64,000 nucleotides of DNA, from assembly GCA_012934845.2 (NCBI GenBank), contig WNNJ02002126.1:62001-126000 (forward strand), read 5' to 3'. Source of the DNA: Pomphorhynchus laevis. Taxonomy: Eukaryota; Acanthocephala; Palaeacanthocephala; Echinorhynchida; Pomphorhynchidae. The first letter of the stretch is position 1. Each line of letters opens with the position of its first letter. Below are positions 1-12,800 of the stretch, piece after piece. A program made the translations under genes and the position numbers. The notes below the pieces were generated by a model that was given only the letters and a program-made list of their open reading frames with translations, did not search any database and was not told where the DNA came from.

Positions 1-432
1 TCTCCACAATCTCGCCTCGATGATGATGTATCTGCTTTCAGGTCTATCCTAGCAACCATTCTTCCTGATGATAACCCATCACTCTTCAATAATATCGCTC
101 CTGTATCCTTTATTCGTTTAAACAAATCCACTAAATCAAATCATCTCAGTCCTCCACTCTTAAAAATCGTTTTCCGACATAGTTCACATGCCTCTTCGGT
201 ACTCTCCCAACGTTTTAAACTTCTTACCACTTCATCTACTTGCCGTATCTTTCCTGACCGCTCCCCTTCTGATATTGCCCAGCTCAATTTAGCTCGCATT
301 GAAAAACATCGACGTGAAACAAACGGCGAGTCATCCTTATCTATACGTAAAATCAACGGAAATTTTCACGTTCTTCACACAAGGCCAAAAATTCGATGGC
401 GTCCCATCTCTCCCCCTTGTCTTATTCGCTAG
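1..432 (+). CDS. LINE A ORF1, C-terminal part (partial at window edge)
   Basis: Frame 1 is open from the first base to a TAG at 430-432. No start codon is visible because the N-terminus lies outside the window. The translation carries RLDDDVSAFRSIL and LLKIVF and ends in KIRWRPISPPCLIR. This matches the RRM-like core end and C-terminal domain of the ORF1 proteins at 20697-21932 and 36160-37020. ORF1 proteins of CR1/L1-type LINEs bind RNA and act as nucleic-acid chaperones in the RNP. The stop lies 37 bases inside ORF2, so ORF1 and ORF2 overlap, as in families C and C'. The visible part has no break. Confidence 0.75.
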   Translation, partial: SPQSRLDDDVSAFRSILATILPDDNPSLFNNIAPVSFIRLNKSTKSNHLSPPLLKIVFRHSSHASSVLSQRFKLLTTSSTCRIFPDRSPSDIAQLNLARIEKHRRETNGESSLSIRKINGNFHVLHTRPKIRWRPISPPCLIR

Positions 433-3305
433 TCGATCTCGCTCCTAAGCATACTTTTCGTCTTAGTCTATTCAATACTCGCTCCATTCTTTATAAAGCT
501 GATATGCTTCTCGATATCTTCAATCAATTATCTATCGATATTCTCTGCATTACCGAATCCTGGCACACTGACTCCAACGATCTTGCTATTCGTCATCTAT
601 GTCGCTCTGGTTGTTCTCTAGTTGAATCAGCTCGTCAAATTACATCTCATACATCTACTGCGTCTAACCATGGCGGTATTGTTGCCATTGCTCGTCACCC
701 AATGTCTTTACGTAAAATCAACGTTAACATCCGTTACACCTCGTTCGAATTACTCATATGCAGATTATCAACGCCTTTCCCTCTGGAACTTGTGATTGTA
801 TACCGTCCAGGTTCAGTTGCCCCATCACGTATCTTCTTTAACGACCTTGCAGATCTAATGTCTCACTGTTCATTGTCTTATACTCCTTCTTTTGTTCTCG
901 GTGACTTTAACATTCGTCTTGATCGCCCGTCTGACTCTGACTCTATCACTTTAACTAATATTTTTTCTGATTTTAACTATAAATTACTTTCAACAAGCCC
1001 AACTCATATTCTCGGCGGTGCTCTCGACATCATTGCTGTTCCTAACTGCTTCAATGACTATACCTCCTTGTCAATTACTGATCCTGGTTTGTCCGATCAT
1101 TTCCTTGTCACTCTTACTCTTACTCGTCCCCATCCTCCTTCTCCGCCTTTACCATTATCTACACCAAGTCGACCCTGGAAGCTTCTCGATATCCCTATTC
1201 TCTGCACAGCCTTACTCAATTCTTCACTCTTTTCACTTCCTCTTAACTATCTCTCTCCCGATGATCTCTGCATTCTGTTTGATTCTGAACTTACGTCGAT
1301 CCTTAATAACCTTCTACCTAGTCGACTTCGACGTTCCCAGCGCTTGCGCCATGCTCCCTGGTTCGATTCTGACTGTAGTCTTTCTAAGCGTCGACTCCGT
1401 CACTCTTTTCGTATGTATAAACGCTTTCTTAAACGTTCACCCAACTCACTCCCTCCAAATCTTCGTGATTCCTACTTTTCTCAACGCCGTTCACATCTCA
1501 TTCTTATACGTACTAAACGTACTCTCTTTTGGTGAAATCAACTCGAGTAATCTTCCAACTCGAAATCTCATTGGAAAATCTTAAACTCAATTCTTTCACG
1601 ATCATCTACCCCTTGTAATATAAATCCTGATGAATTTTCTTCTTATCTACAAACTAAGCTATCTAATTTACTTTCCCTACTACCCATAGCCCCCTTGTAC
1701 CCACTCTTATCTTTAAATACTTCCCTCCCAGAACTATTCCACCTTCTTCCCGTTTAGTCTGATGAAGTTTCTTCGGTTCTGCTGTCATTACCTAATAAAA
1801 CCTCTCCTTCTGACCCAATTCCCACTCACTTACTTAAAAATATCTGCACTTTTATCTTACCTTTCCTAACCACATTGTTCAACTCGTCCATCCGTAGCTG
1901 TACATTTCCTTCCATCTGGAAATGCGCCACTGTTCGTCCTATCATCAAAAAGCAATCTCTCGACTCTTCACTACCATCTTCGTACCGTCCTATCTCACTT
2001 CTCCCAACCCTCTCTAAACTCCTTGAGCGTCTCGTTCTTAAGCAAGTTACTACATATCTCTATTCCTCTAACTTATTTCCTCCCTTCCAAGCCGCTTTTC
2101 GCTCTAATTACTCTACCGAAATTGCATGTCTTAAAGTTTATAACGACTTACTCATATCGCGCGATCATAAATTATGTAGTGTCATAGTTTCTCTTGATCT
2201 ATCGTCTGCTTTTGACATCGTCGATCACTCGATTCTTCTCCATCGCCTTCGTCATGATTATGGCTTCTCCTTACCCACTGTATCATGGTTTTCTTCATAT
2301 CTATCAAACCGTACATTTCGCGTATATTCTAACTCTTCTCTCTCCCATCCTTCGTCCATTCCGTCCGGTGTTCCGCAAGGCTCCGTATTTGGCCCTATAC
2401 TTTTCTCTCATCTTCTTGGTGATTTGTCTTCGATTTCTCATAAATTTAACTTCCATGTTATGCAATATGCTGATGACATTCTCATCTATGCTCATGCACC
2501 TGTTTATCGTATTCGCGATCTTAGTGTTTCTGCTTCCGACTGTCTTGTCTCAATTTCCAATCATCTTTCTTCCCTTCGCCTTTCTCTGAATCCTGATAAA
2601 TCCAAAATTATGTGGATCCTATCTCGACGCCTCGGCTTCGAACCTCCCTCCGTATCATTAAATTCTACAATTCTTCCTATCGTTGATAATCTCGTTTTCC
2701 TAGGCTTCCATTTTGACAACCGACTTTCACTTAAACCTTTCGTTAGAGATAAAGTACGCTCATCTACCTTGATACTCCGCAACCTCCGTCAAGTTCGTAG
2801 ATTGATCGATTTCCCTTCTTGTATGACTCTCATATCATCTCTCCTTTTTTCTAGACTCGATTATTGTCTTAGTCTATTTTCCAACTCACCTAAATCCACT
2901 CTTCTTCCCCTACAACGCATCGTCAACGCAGCTGTCCGAATTCTCCTCCGTCTTCGTCGTTTTGATCACACATCCTACCATCTTGCTTCTCTCGATTTGC
3001 CTACAATTTATTGTCGTGTTCAAATTCGTCTTCTTATCGTTGCTTTCCGCCTTGTAACTTTTCATACCCCTTCATTTCTCAACCTTCCTTTTCTTGATAA
3101 TTCCCGTCCTGTTTACTGTTCCTTGCGTTCCTGTAATTCCCTTCTTTTACATGTCCCAAACTACTCTACCTCCTTTGGACTCCGCTCTTTCCTGGTGGCT
3201 GCTCCTCTATCGTGGAATCATCTGCCCATTCATATACGCCAATCAACTTCCCTGCAGTGCTTCAAACGACAAATCCGATCCCATCTGAACAATTTAACTG
3301 CTTGA
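396..3305 (+). pseudogene. LINE A ORF2 (APE endonuclease + reverse transcriptase), three in-frame stops
   Basis: One reading frame runs about 970 codons from the ATG at 396 to the stop ending at 3305. It is interrupted by in-frame stops at 1533, 1548 and 1755. No frameshift is needed. The N-terminal APE-type endonuclease shows LFNTRSILYKADML, CITESWH, GDFNIRLD and a terminal SDHFLVTL. The RT shows SYRPISLLPTLSKLLERLV, LDLSSAFDIVDHS, GVPQGSVFGP and the catalytic YADD in MQYADDILIYAHA. ORF2 nicks target DNA and primes reverse transcription from the nick. Because the stops cluster in the linker between the two enzymes, the copy is probably dead but not old. Both domains are otherwise well preserved. 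Confidence 0.88.
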
Positions 3306-3390
3306 CTTTCTCATTTTTGTTTGTGGACTTGTAAGCGTACAGCTTGTACGCATTTGCCACATTAAATAAATTTGTATTATTATATTAAGG

Positions 3391-3880
3391 CGAGGGTTTC
3401 GATTATGTATAGGAGTTGCACAGTTTCCTTATGCGGTATGCGGAGAGACTAAGAATGATAGTGTTCTATCCGGTCACGTTTAATGTATTTAGATTTGGTA
3501 GCGTTGAATAAGATCGTTAAAGGTTATGACGGATACCTAATAAATTGTGTAAGTTTGAATCATCGTGCATGTTATCAATAACATAGTTTTCATCTTAAAA
3601 CTATATCATGGAATGTGCCCTCGAATATATCGTCTTTCGCATCGAGCTGTTAGAGTGTGGAACATGTTACCAGACTTTATAATATCTATCCATGACATTG
3701 ATATATTCAAACGAGAATTATTAAAATTATTACTATCCGAATAATATACCAGTCAGATCCACCATAATTTCAACAATTTAACCTCGTTTTTTTTCTCTCT
3801 TTTTTGTTTGTCTATCTTTTAATGTGAGCAGACTAAACAGCCTACGGCTTTGTCTTGTGTATTAATAATAATTTTGCGGT
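3391..3880 (+). mobile_element. 5'-truncated LINE 3' end (C-like)
   Basis: The stretch 3620-3743 reads RIYRLSHRAVRVWNMLPDFI followed by KRELLKLLLSE and a stop. This matches the RT C-terminus of family C (FYRLSERAVDVWNSLPEPI). The 3' UTR ends in a short hairpin (AGCCTACGGCT) and a TAATAATAAT tail near 3875, where the satellite starts. Only the last few dozen codons and the 3' UTR remain. Confidence 0.7.
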
Positions 3881-4745
3881 CAGTATCAAAAGCGTTCATT
3901 TGTGCGTTTTAATTATAATCTCCGATCGGTATTAAAAATGTTCATTTGTGCGTTTTAAATTAAATCTCCGATTCGGTATTAAAAATGTTTATTTGTGCGT
4001 TTTAATTTTATTCTCCGATTGGTATTAAAAATGTTCATTTCTGCGTCTTAATTTTGATCTCCGATAGGTATTAAAAATGTTCATTTATGCGTTTTAATTT
4101 TTATCTCCGATCGGTATTAAAAATGTTCATATGCGTTTTATTTTTGATCTCCGATCGATATCGAAAAGTTCATTTTTGCGTTTTAATTTTGATCTCTGAT
4201 CGGTATTAAAATGTTTATTTGTGAGTTTTAATTTTAATCTTCGGTCGGCATTAAATATGTTCATTTGTGCGTTTAAATTTTTTTCTTCGATCGGTATTAA
4301 AAATGTTCATTTTAGGGTTTTAAGTTTGATCTCCGATCGGTATTCACAGCGTTCATTTATGCGTTTTAATTTTATCCTCCGATCGGTATTAAAAATTTTC
4401 ATTTGTGCGTTTTAATTTTGATATCCGATCGGTATTCACAGCTTTCATTTATGCGTTTTAATTTTATTCTCCGATCGGTATTAAAAATGTTCATTTTAGG
4501 GTTTTAAATTTGATCTCCGATCGGTATTCACAGCGTTCATTTATGTGTTTTAATTTTATTCTCCGATCGGTATTAAAAATGTTCATTTTAGGGTTTTAAG
4601 TTTGATCTCCAATCGGTATTAACAGCGTTCATTTGTGCGTTTTAATTTTGATTTCCGATCGGTATTTAAAAGTTCATTTGCGCGTTTTAATTTTGATCTC
4701 TGATCGGTAATAAAAATGATCACTTGTGCGCTTTAATTTTTACTT
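3881..4745. repeat. 46-bp satellite array, left block
   Basis: This is a tandem array of a roughly 46-bp AT-rich monomer. Its most constant parts are TTCATTTGTGCGTTTTAATT and GATCTCCGATCGGTATTA. The monomer centre contains the 8-bp palindrome CCGATCGG. About 18 monomers are present, with many single-base differences and small indels. The array stops where LINE A sequence begins at 4746 and resumes after 6838. It is non-coding; short open frames through it reflect low stop density only. Confidence 0.93.
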
Positions 4746-6117
4746 CCGAAACGTGGGAAATGCGTACAAGCTGCATGCTTACAAGTCCACGAAAAAATTA
4801 AAATGTCAAGCAGATAAATTGTTTAAATGGGATCGAATTTGTCGTTTGAAGCACGACATGGAAGTTGATTGACGTATATGAATGGGCAGATGATTTAACG
4901 GTAGAGGAGCAGCCACAACGAAGAAGCGGAAGCCAAAAACGGGGTTCCACAAGGTTCAGTCCTAGGTCCCCTGCTTTTCTCTCTTTTGCTTGGCGATCTC
5001 TCTCCATTTATCAAACCTTACTCCTTTAACGTCATGCAATACGCCGATGACATTCTAATCTATGCTCATGCATCCGCACATCGCATACACGATATCGGCA
5101 TTTCTGCCTCCAACTGTCTTTCTTCTATCTACAAACGTCTCTCCAATCTCCATCTCGTTCTAAACGCCGAAAAGTCCAAAATAATGTGGATCCTTCCCCG
5201 TAAACCAAGCATATCTCCTCTTATTGTATCTTTTGCTTTATCGATCATCCCTATAGTCCACAATCTCACTTTCTTAGGCTTCCATTTCGATGATCACCTT
5301 TCCCTTAAACCCTTCGTCCGTGACAAGGTCCGCTCGTCTAACTTAATTCTTCGTGACATCCGCCGTATCCGCCCCCTTATCGACTTCCGTTCTTGTATGT
5401 ATCTTCTTTCATCGCTTCTTTTCCCTAAAATCGATTACTGCCTCAGCCTTTTCGCCAATTCTCCAAAATCCATAATCCTACCCCTACAACGAATAATCAA
5501 CACCGCCGTTCGAGTGCTCTTTCGTCTCCGTCGCTTCGACCACACATCCACATATTTTGCCCAACTCTCCTGGCCCACTATCCACATCCGCATCAAACTC
5601 CGCCTTCTTCTCGTTACTTTTCGTCTCATCGCTGTCGGCTCCCATCGTTCATCAACCTTCCTTTCTTAGACGATACTCGCCCCACCTCGCTATCGCTTCG
5701 TTCCTGTCATACCCTCTTACTCCACGTTTCTAATTTCTCCAACAACTACGGTCTCCGATCCTTCCTCGTCGCCGCCTCACTCGCCTGGAATCAACTCCCT
5801 CTCGACGTCCGCCGCACTCCCTCCTTTATCACATTCAAACACCTCCTCCGTTCACACCTTCTCGACACCTGATTCACAGTTTTGTTTTGTTGTGGTCATG
5901 TAAGCGTGCGCTGGCACGCATTTGCCACGTTAAAATAAATCCATTTTTTTAACAAATGAGGTACAGTAGATTGGGAAATGTAAAAGAAGGGAATTACGGG
6001 AACACAGAGCACGGTACACAGTACGAGAATTGTCGAGAAAAGGAAGGTTGAGAAATGAAGGGGTATGAGAAGTTATAAGGCGAAAAGCAATGATAAGAAT
6101 ATTCCTCTTTAACCTTC
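4746..6117 (-). mobile_element. LINE A 3' fragment split by LINE B
   Basis: Family A sequence on the minus strand occupies 4746-4937, including the 3' stem-loop block around GCGTACAAGCTGCATGC. It resumes at about 5950-6117. The two halves align with neighbouring parts of the intact A copy near 32940-33100, so they were one piece before LINE B entered. Only the RT C-terminus and 3' UTR of A are present. The element sits inside the 46-bp satellite. Confidence 0.8.
4938..5947 (+). mobile_element. LINE B, 5'-truncated, inserted into LINE A
   Basis: This family B copy starts in the RT at GVPQGSVLGPLLFSLLLGDL and carries NVMQYADDILIYAHASAHRI (the catalytic YADD) and LSLKPFVRDKVRSSNLILRD. It remains open to 5669 in the frame that begins at 4986. 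A frame change near 5640 then moves the last part (VGSPSFINLPFLDDTRP in other copies) out of frame. The 3' UTR has the family B stem-loop (GCGTGCGCTGGCACGC), ATTTGCCACGTTAAAATAAAT and a T-rich tail. It lies in opposite orientation to its host LINE A and shows the uninterrupted form of the FVRDKVRSSN site that is rearranged in other copies. Confidence 0.87.
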
Positions 6118-6837
6118 GATATTTTTTTTCGTTCTGATACATCAAGATCTTTCAGCAGTCGAATATTAGACCCTTTGAGATGGAACGAATTTCGCAACAT
6201 TAAGGTAGCATGAAGTTAGTTATGGAAGACAGCTTTGAGTAGTCGGAGTTTATTATTTAAAGCATTACGCTTACCTAGGCGGAAAAGAGCGATAAGTTTA
6301 ACTTTTTGGACTGTCTCAATGTCACAGGAGCCAAGTACATGTGCCAGAATAGACCACAAACTCTGAATGTCGTCATTCAGTCGTGATTGCGCATTCTTGA
6401 AGATAGACTCGGGCACATTAGCCAGAATAACTGAGCATCCTCTATTATATATGCACTTATTTGAGTTCACCCTATCAAGACCATCACAGGACACAGCAGA
6501 TTGTGTATCTGTACGTGCATGTAAGCTGGGTATTTGAGCATCCGATTTAACAATATTCCGCAAGCTAGATAAGTCTGTCTGGGTCTGTGAATCATGAGAC
6601 TCTAAAGAACTTGATGGTGACATCAAGGTGACGTGTGCGTTGCCCGAGGAAACGCACTGGCCATCTTTGTTTGAGAAAGTACGAAATGTCGCATTGTGAG
6701 AATTCGACATCTTCGGTGTATCACTTTGTGAAATCGCTTCATCAGACATAATATATTTCGAGACTTCGTCATACGGTCTTGACACTGAATTTAGAGTTGA
6801 ATAGGAAGAACGCAAATATCCCCACTTCCAAATACGG
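6118..6837 (-). pseudogene. LINE ORF1 fragment (C'-like)
   Basis: On the minus strand the text reads RGCSVILANVPESIFKNAQS, RLNDDIQSLWSILAHVLGS, LIALFRLGKR and RLLKAVFHN. After a frame change at about 6215 it continues with RNSFHLKGSNIRLLKDLDVS. This is the RRM-like core and C-terminal domain of a CR1-type ORF1, closest to the ORF1 at 48996-49982. The N-terminal zinc finger and ORF2 are absent. It abuts the A fragment on one side and satellite on the other. Confidence 0.75.
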
Positions 6838-9800
6838 GATGTTACAGGTCCATCGTATTAAAAATGTATGTATTAAAATACATTAAAAATGTCTGTATTA
6901 AAATAATATGTAATATTATAAAATATGTATTACATATGTAATACATATTAATACATTTTTATGTATACATTTTTAATATGTAATACATATAAAAAATGTA
7001 AGTATTAAAAATGTATGATATGTATTAAAAATGTTCATTTATGCGTATTAATTTCAATATCTGGTCGGTATTAAAAATGTTCATTTGTGCATTTTAATTT
7101 TAATCTCCGGTCGGTATTAAAATTGTTCATTTGTGCGTTTTAATTTTGATCTCTGATGAGTATTAAAAATGTTAATTTGTGCGATTATTTTTTATCTCTG
7201 ATCGCTATTAAAAAGTTCATTTGTGCGTTTTTATTTTGATTTCCTATCAATATTAAAAACGTTCATTTGTGCTTTTTAACTTTGATCTCCGATCAGTATT
7301 AAAAAGTTCATTTGTGCGTTTTAATTTTGATCTCCGGTCGGCATTAAAATTTTTATTGTGCGTTTAAATTTTAATCTTTGGTTGGTATTAAAAATGTTCA
7401 TTTGTGCATTTTAATTTTAATCTCCGGTCGGTATTAAAATTGTTCATTTGTGCGTTTTAATTTTGATCTCTGATGAGTATTAAAAATGTTAATTTGTGCG
7501 TTTTAATTTTGATCTCTGATGAGTATTAAAAATGTTAATTTGTGCGTTTTTATTTTGATTTCCTATCAATATTAAAAACGTTCATTTGTGCTTTTTAACT
7601 TTGATCTCCGATCAGTATTAAAAAGTTCATTTGTGCGTTTTAATTTTGATCTCCGGTCGGCATTAAAATTTTCATTTGTGCGTTTTAATTTTGATCTCCG
7701 GTCGGCATTAAAATTTTTATTGTGCGTTTAAATTTTAATCTTTGGTTGGTATTAAAAATGTTCATTTTATGCGTATTATATTCTATTTCAATAATCTTCG
7801 ATCGGTATTAAAAATGTTCATTTGTGCGTTTTAATTTTGATCTCCGATCGGTATTAAAAATGTTCATTTGTTCGTTTTTATTAATCTCTGATCGGCTATT
7901 AAAAAGTTCATTTGTGCGTTTTTAAATTTTAATCTTCGGTTGGTATTAAAAATGTTCATTTATGCGTTTTTTATTCTCCGATCGGTATTAAAACTGTTCA
8001 TTTATGCGTGTTTATTTTAATCTCCGGTCGGCATTAAAATTTTTTGTGCGTTTTAATTTTGATCTCCGATTGGCATTAAAAATGTTAATTTGAGCGTTTT
8101 AATTGTAATCTCCGATCGGTATTAAAAGCGTTCATTTGTGCGTTTTAATTTTATTCTCCAATCGGTATTAAAAAGTTCATTTGTGCGTTTTAATGTTATC
8201 TCCGATCTGAATTAAAAATGTTCATTTGTGCGTTTTAATTTTAACCTTCGGTCGGTATTAAAAATGTTCATTTGTGCGTTTTAATTTTGATCTCCGGTCG
8301 GCATTAAAATTTTTATTGTGCGTTTAAATTTTAATCTTTGGTTGGTATTAAAAATGTTCATTTATGCGTTTTTTATTCTCCGATCATTATTAAAAATGTT
8401 CATTTGTGCGTTTTAATTTTATTCATCGATTGGTATTAAAAATGTTCACTTGTGCGTTTAAATTTTATTCTTCAGTCGGTATTAAAAATGTTCATTTGTG
8501 CGCTTTAATTTTGATCTCCGATGGGTATTAGAAATGTTCATTTATGCGTTTTTTTTAATCTCTAGTCGGCATTAAAACTTTTTTTGTGCGTTTAAATTTT
8601 AATCTTCGGTTGGTATTAAAAATGTTCATTTATGCGTTTTTTATTCTCCGATCGGTATTAAAACTGTTCATTTATGCGTGTTTATTTTAATCTCCGGTCG
8701 GCATTAAAATTTTTTGTGCGTTTTAATTTTGATCTCCGATTGGCATTAAAAATGTTAATTTGAGCGTTTTAATTGTAATCTCCGATCGGTATTAAAAGCG
8801 TTCATTTGTGCGTTTTAATTTTATTCTCCAATCGGTATTAAAAAGTTCATTTGTGCGTTTTAATGTTATCTCCGATCTGAATTAAAAATGTTCATTTGTG
8901 CGTTTTAATTTTAACCTTCGGTCGGTATTAAAAATGTTCATTTGTGCGTTTTAATTTTAATCTCCGATCAGTATAAAAACTGTTCATTTGTGCGTTTTAA
9001 TTTTGATCTCTTATCGGTATTAAAAATGTTTATTTGTGCGTTATAATTTTTATCTCCGATCGGTATTAAAAATGTTCATTTATGCGTGTTTATTTTAATC
9101 TCTGTTCGGCATTAATTTTTTTTGTGCGTTTAAATTTTAATCTTCCGTTTGTATTAAAAATGTTCATTCGTGCGTTTTTATTTTGATCTTAGATCGGTAT
9201 TTAAAAGTTCAATTGTGCGTTTTAATTTTGATCACCGATCAGATTTTAATGTCCGATCGGTATTAGAAACGATCATTTATGCGTTTTAAAGTTAATCACC
9301 GATCGGTATTAAAAGCGTTCATTTGTGCGTTTTAATTTTATTCTCCAATCGGTATTAAAAAGTTCATTTGTGCGTTTTAATGTTATCTCCTATCTGAATC
9401 AAACATTTTCATTTTTCGTTTTAATTTTAACCTCCGGTCGGTATTAAAAATGTTCATTTGTGCGTTTTACTTTTAATCTCTGATCAATATAAAAACTGTT
9501 CATTTGTGCGTTTTAATTTTGATCTCTTATCGGTATTAAAAATGTTCATTTATGCGTGTTTATTTTAATCTCTGTTCGGCATTAATTTTTTTGTGCGTTT
9601 AAATTTTAATCTTCCGTTTGTATTAAAAATGTTCATTCGTGCGTTTTTATTTTGATCTTAGATCGGTATTTAAAAGTTCAATTGTGCGTTTTAATTTTGA
9701 TCACCGATCAGATTTTAATGTCCGATCGGTATTAGAAACGATCATTTATGCGTTTTAAAGTTAATCACCGATCGGTATTAAAAGCGTTCATTTGTGCGTT

Positions 9801-12800
9801 TTAATTTTATTCTCCAATCGGTATTAAAAAGTTCATTTGTGCGTTTTAATGTTATCTCCTATCTGAATCAAACATTTTCATTTTTCGTTTTAATTTTAAC
9901 CTCCGGTCGGTATTAAAAATGTTCATTTGTGCGTTTTACTTTTAATCTCTGATCAATATAAAAACTGTTCATTTGTGCGTTTTAATTTTGATCTCTTATC
10001 GGTATTAAAAATGTTTATTTGTGCGTTATAATTTTTATCTCCGATCGGTATTAAAAATGTTCATTTATGCGTGTTTATTTTAATCTCTGTTCGGCATTAA
10101 ATTTTTTTTGTGCGTTTAAATTTTAATCTTCCGTTTGTATTAAAAATGTTCATTCGTGCGTTTTTATTTTGATCTCAGATCGGTATTTAAAAGTTCACTT
10201 GTGCGTTTTAATTTTGATCACCGATCAGAATTAAAATGTTCATTTGTCCGTTTTAATTTTGATTTCCGATCAGTATTAAAAAGTTCATTTGTGCGTTTTA
10301 ATTTTAATGTCCGATCGGTATTAGAAACGATCATTTATGCGTTTTAAAGTTAATCACCGATCGGTATTAAAAGCGTTCATTTGTGCGTTTTAATTTTGAT
10401 CTGTGATGTGTGTTAAAAATGCTCATTTGTACGTTTTAATTTTAATCTTCGATCGGTATTAAAAGCGTTGATTTGTACGTTTTAATTTTGATCTCTTATC
10501 AAAAATGTTTATTTATGTTCATCTATTAAAAATGTTCATCTATTAAAAATGTTTATTTTTGCTTTTTAATTTTAATCTCCTATCGGTATTAAAAATGTTC
10601 ATTTGTGCGTTTTAACTTTATTCTCTGATACCATATAATATAAAATATATTACATTAAATAATGAAATTTTTAGAATTGTAACAATATGTAATGATATTG
10701 GCTTTCTTCAAAATCATTTAAATAATTCAATAGATAAATATTTTAAGCTAGATTAAAGTTCATGTGTGCTTTTTAATTTTGATCTGTGATCGGTATTAAA
10801 AAGTTCATTTTGCGTTTTAATTTTGATCACTAATCGGTATTTAAAAGTTCATTTTTGCGTTTTAATTTTTATCTCTGATCGGTATTAGAAATGTTCATTT
10901 TTGCGTTTTAATTTTGTATCTCCGATCGGAATTAAAAGCGTTCATTTGTGCGTTTTCATTTTATTCTCTGATCGATATTTTAAAGTTCATTTGTGCGTTT
11001 TAATTTTGATCTCTGATCGGTATTATAAATGTTCATTTTTGTGTTTTAATTTTATTCTCTCAACGATATTTAAAAGTTCATTTATGCGTTTTTATTTTTT
11101 ATCTCTGATCGGTATTAAAAATGTTCATTTGTGCGTTTTATTTTTGATCTCTGATCGGTATTTAAAAGTTCATTTGTGCATTTTTATTTCGATCTCTGAT
11201 CGGTATTAAAAATGTTCATTTATGCGTTTTAATTTTATTCTCTGATCGGTATTAAAAATGTTAAATTTTGCGTTTTAATTTGGTATCTCAGATCGGTATT
11301 AAAAGCGTTCATTTGTGCGCTTTAAATTTATTCTCTGACCGGTATTTAAAAGTTCATTTGTGCGTTTTAATTTTGATCTCTGATCGGTATTAAAAATGTT
11401 CATTTTTGCGTTTTAATTTTAATCTCCGATCGGTATTTAAAAGTTCATTTATGCATTTTAATTTTTATCTATGATCGGTATTAAAAATGTTCATTTTTGA
11501 GTTTTAATTTTATTCTCCGATCGGTATTAAAAATGTTCATTTGTGCGTTTTAATTTTGATTTCCGATCGGTATTCAACAGTTCATTTGCGCGTTTTAATT
11601 TTGATCTCTGATCGGTATTAAAAATGTGCATTTGTGCGTTTTAATTTTAGTCTCTGATCGGTATTAAAAATGTTCATTTTTGAGTTTTAATTTTATTCTC
11701 CGATCGGTATTAAACATGTACATTTGTGCGTTTTAATTTTGATTTCCGATCGGTATTTAAAAGTTCATTTGCGCGTTTTAATTTTGATCTCTGATCGGTA
11801 TTAAAAATGTGCATTTGTGCGTTTTAATTTTAGTCTCTGAACGGTATTTAAAAGTTCATCTGTGCATTTTAATTTTTATCTATGATCGGTATTAAAAATG
11901 TTCATTTTTGAGTTTTATTTTTTTTCTTTGATCGGTATTAAAAATGTTTATTTGTGCGTTTTAATTTTTTTCCGATTGGTATTAAAAATGTTAATTTGTG
12001 CGTTTTAAATTTATTCTCTGAACGGTATTTAAAAGTTCATTTGCGCGTTTTAATTTTGATCTCTGATCGGTATTAAAAATGTGCATTTGTGCGTTTTAAT
12101 TTTAGTCTCCGATCAGTATTAAAAATGTTCATTTGTGCGTTTTAATTTTTATCTCCGGTCGGTATTAAAAATGTTTATTTGTGCGTTTTAATTTTTATCT
12201 CCGATCGGTATTTAAAAGTTCATTTGCGCGTTTTAATTTTGATCTCTGATCGGTATTAAAAATGTTCATTTTTGCGTTTTAATTTTGATATCCGATCGGT
12301 ATTAAAAATGTTCATTTTTGCGTTTTAATTTTAATCTCCTAGCGGTATTAAAAATGTGCATTTGTGCGTTTTAATTTTAGTCTCTGATCGGTATTAAAAA
12401 TGTTCATTTGTACGTTTTAATTTTAGTCTCCGATCAGTATTAAAAATGTTAATTTGTGCGTTTTAAATTTATTCTCTGAACGGTATTTAAAAGTTCATTT
12501 GCGCGTTTTAATTTTGATCTCTGATCGGTATTAAAAATGTGCATTTGTGCGTTTTAATTTTAGTCTCCGATCAGTATTAAAAATGTTCATTTGTGCGTTT
12601 TAATTTTTATCTCCGGTCGGTATTAAAAATGTTTATTTGTGCGTTTTAATTTTTATCTCCGATCGGTATTTAAAAGTTCATTTGCGCGTTTTAATTTTGA
12701 TCTCTGATCGGTATTAAAAATGTTCATTTTTGCGTTTTAATTTTGATATCCGATCGGTATTAAAAATGTTCATTTTTGCGTTTTAATTTTAATCTCCTAG

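Larger units (their letters stand above)
1..3390 (+). mobile_element. CR1-like LINE, family A, copy 1 (5' end outside window)
   Basis: This non-LTR retrotransposon enters from the left edge. It contains the end of ORF1, a full-length but interrupted ORF2 and a 3' tail. The tail has a stem-loop in which GCGTACA and TGTACGC pair. It is followed by the block ATTTGCCAC, then ATTAAATAAA and a short TAT-rich tail ending near 3387. The same order of parts recurs on the minus strand at 32750-37310, which defines the family. Assignment to the CR1/Jockey supergroup rests on the APE endonuclease fused to an RT with the FRPISLLPTLSKLLERL block. The subfamily is not resolved. Confidence 0.9.

Noticed and set aside
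1018-1584. A 188-codon frame overlapping the LINE A endonuclease.
   Set aside because: It is a hydrophobic out-of-frame reading of the endonuclease coding sequence, and the same shadow appears in the other A copy.
10156-11209. Open frames of 60-100 codons through the satellite.
   Set aside because: They follow the 46-bp repeat, show no independent codon pattern and shift frame with monomer length. They are by-products of low stop density.
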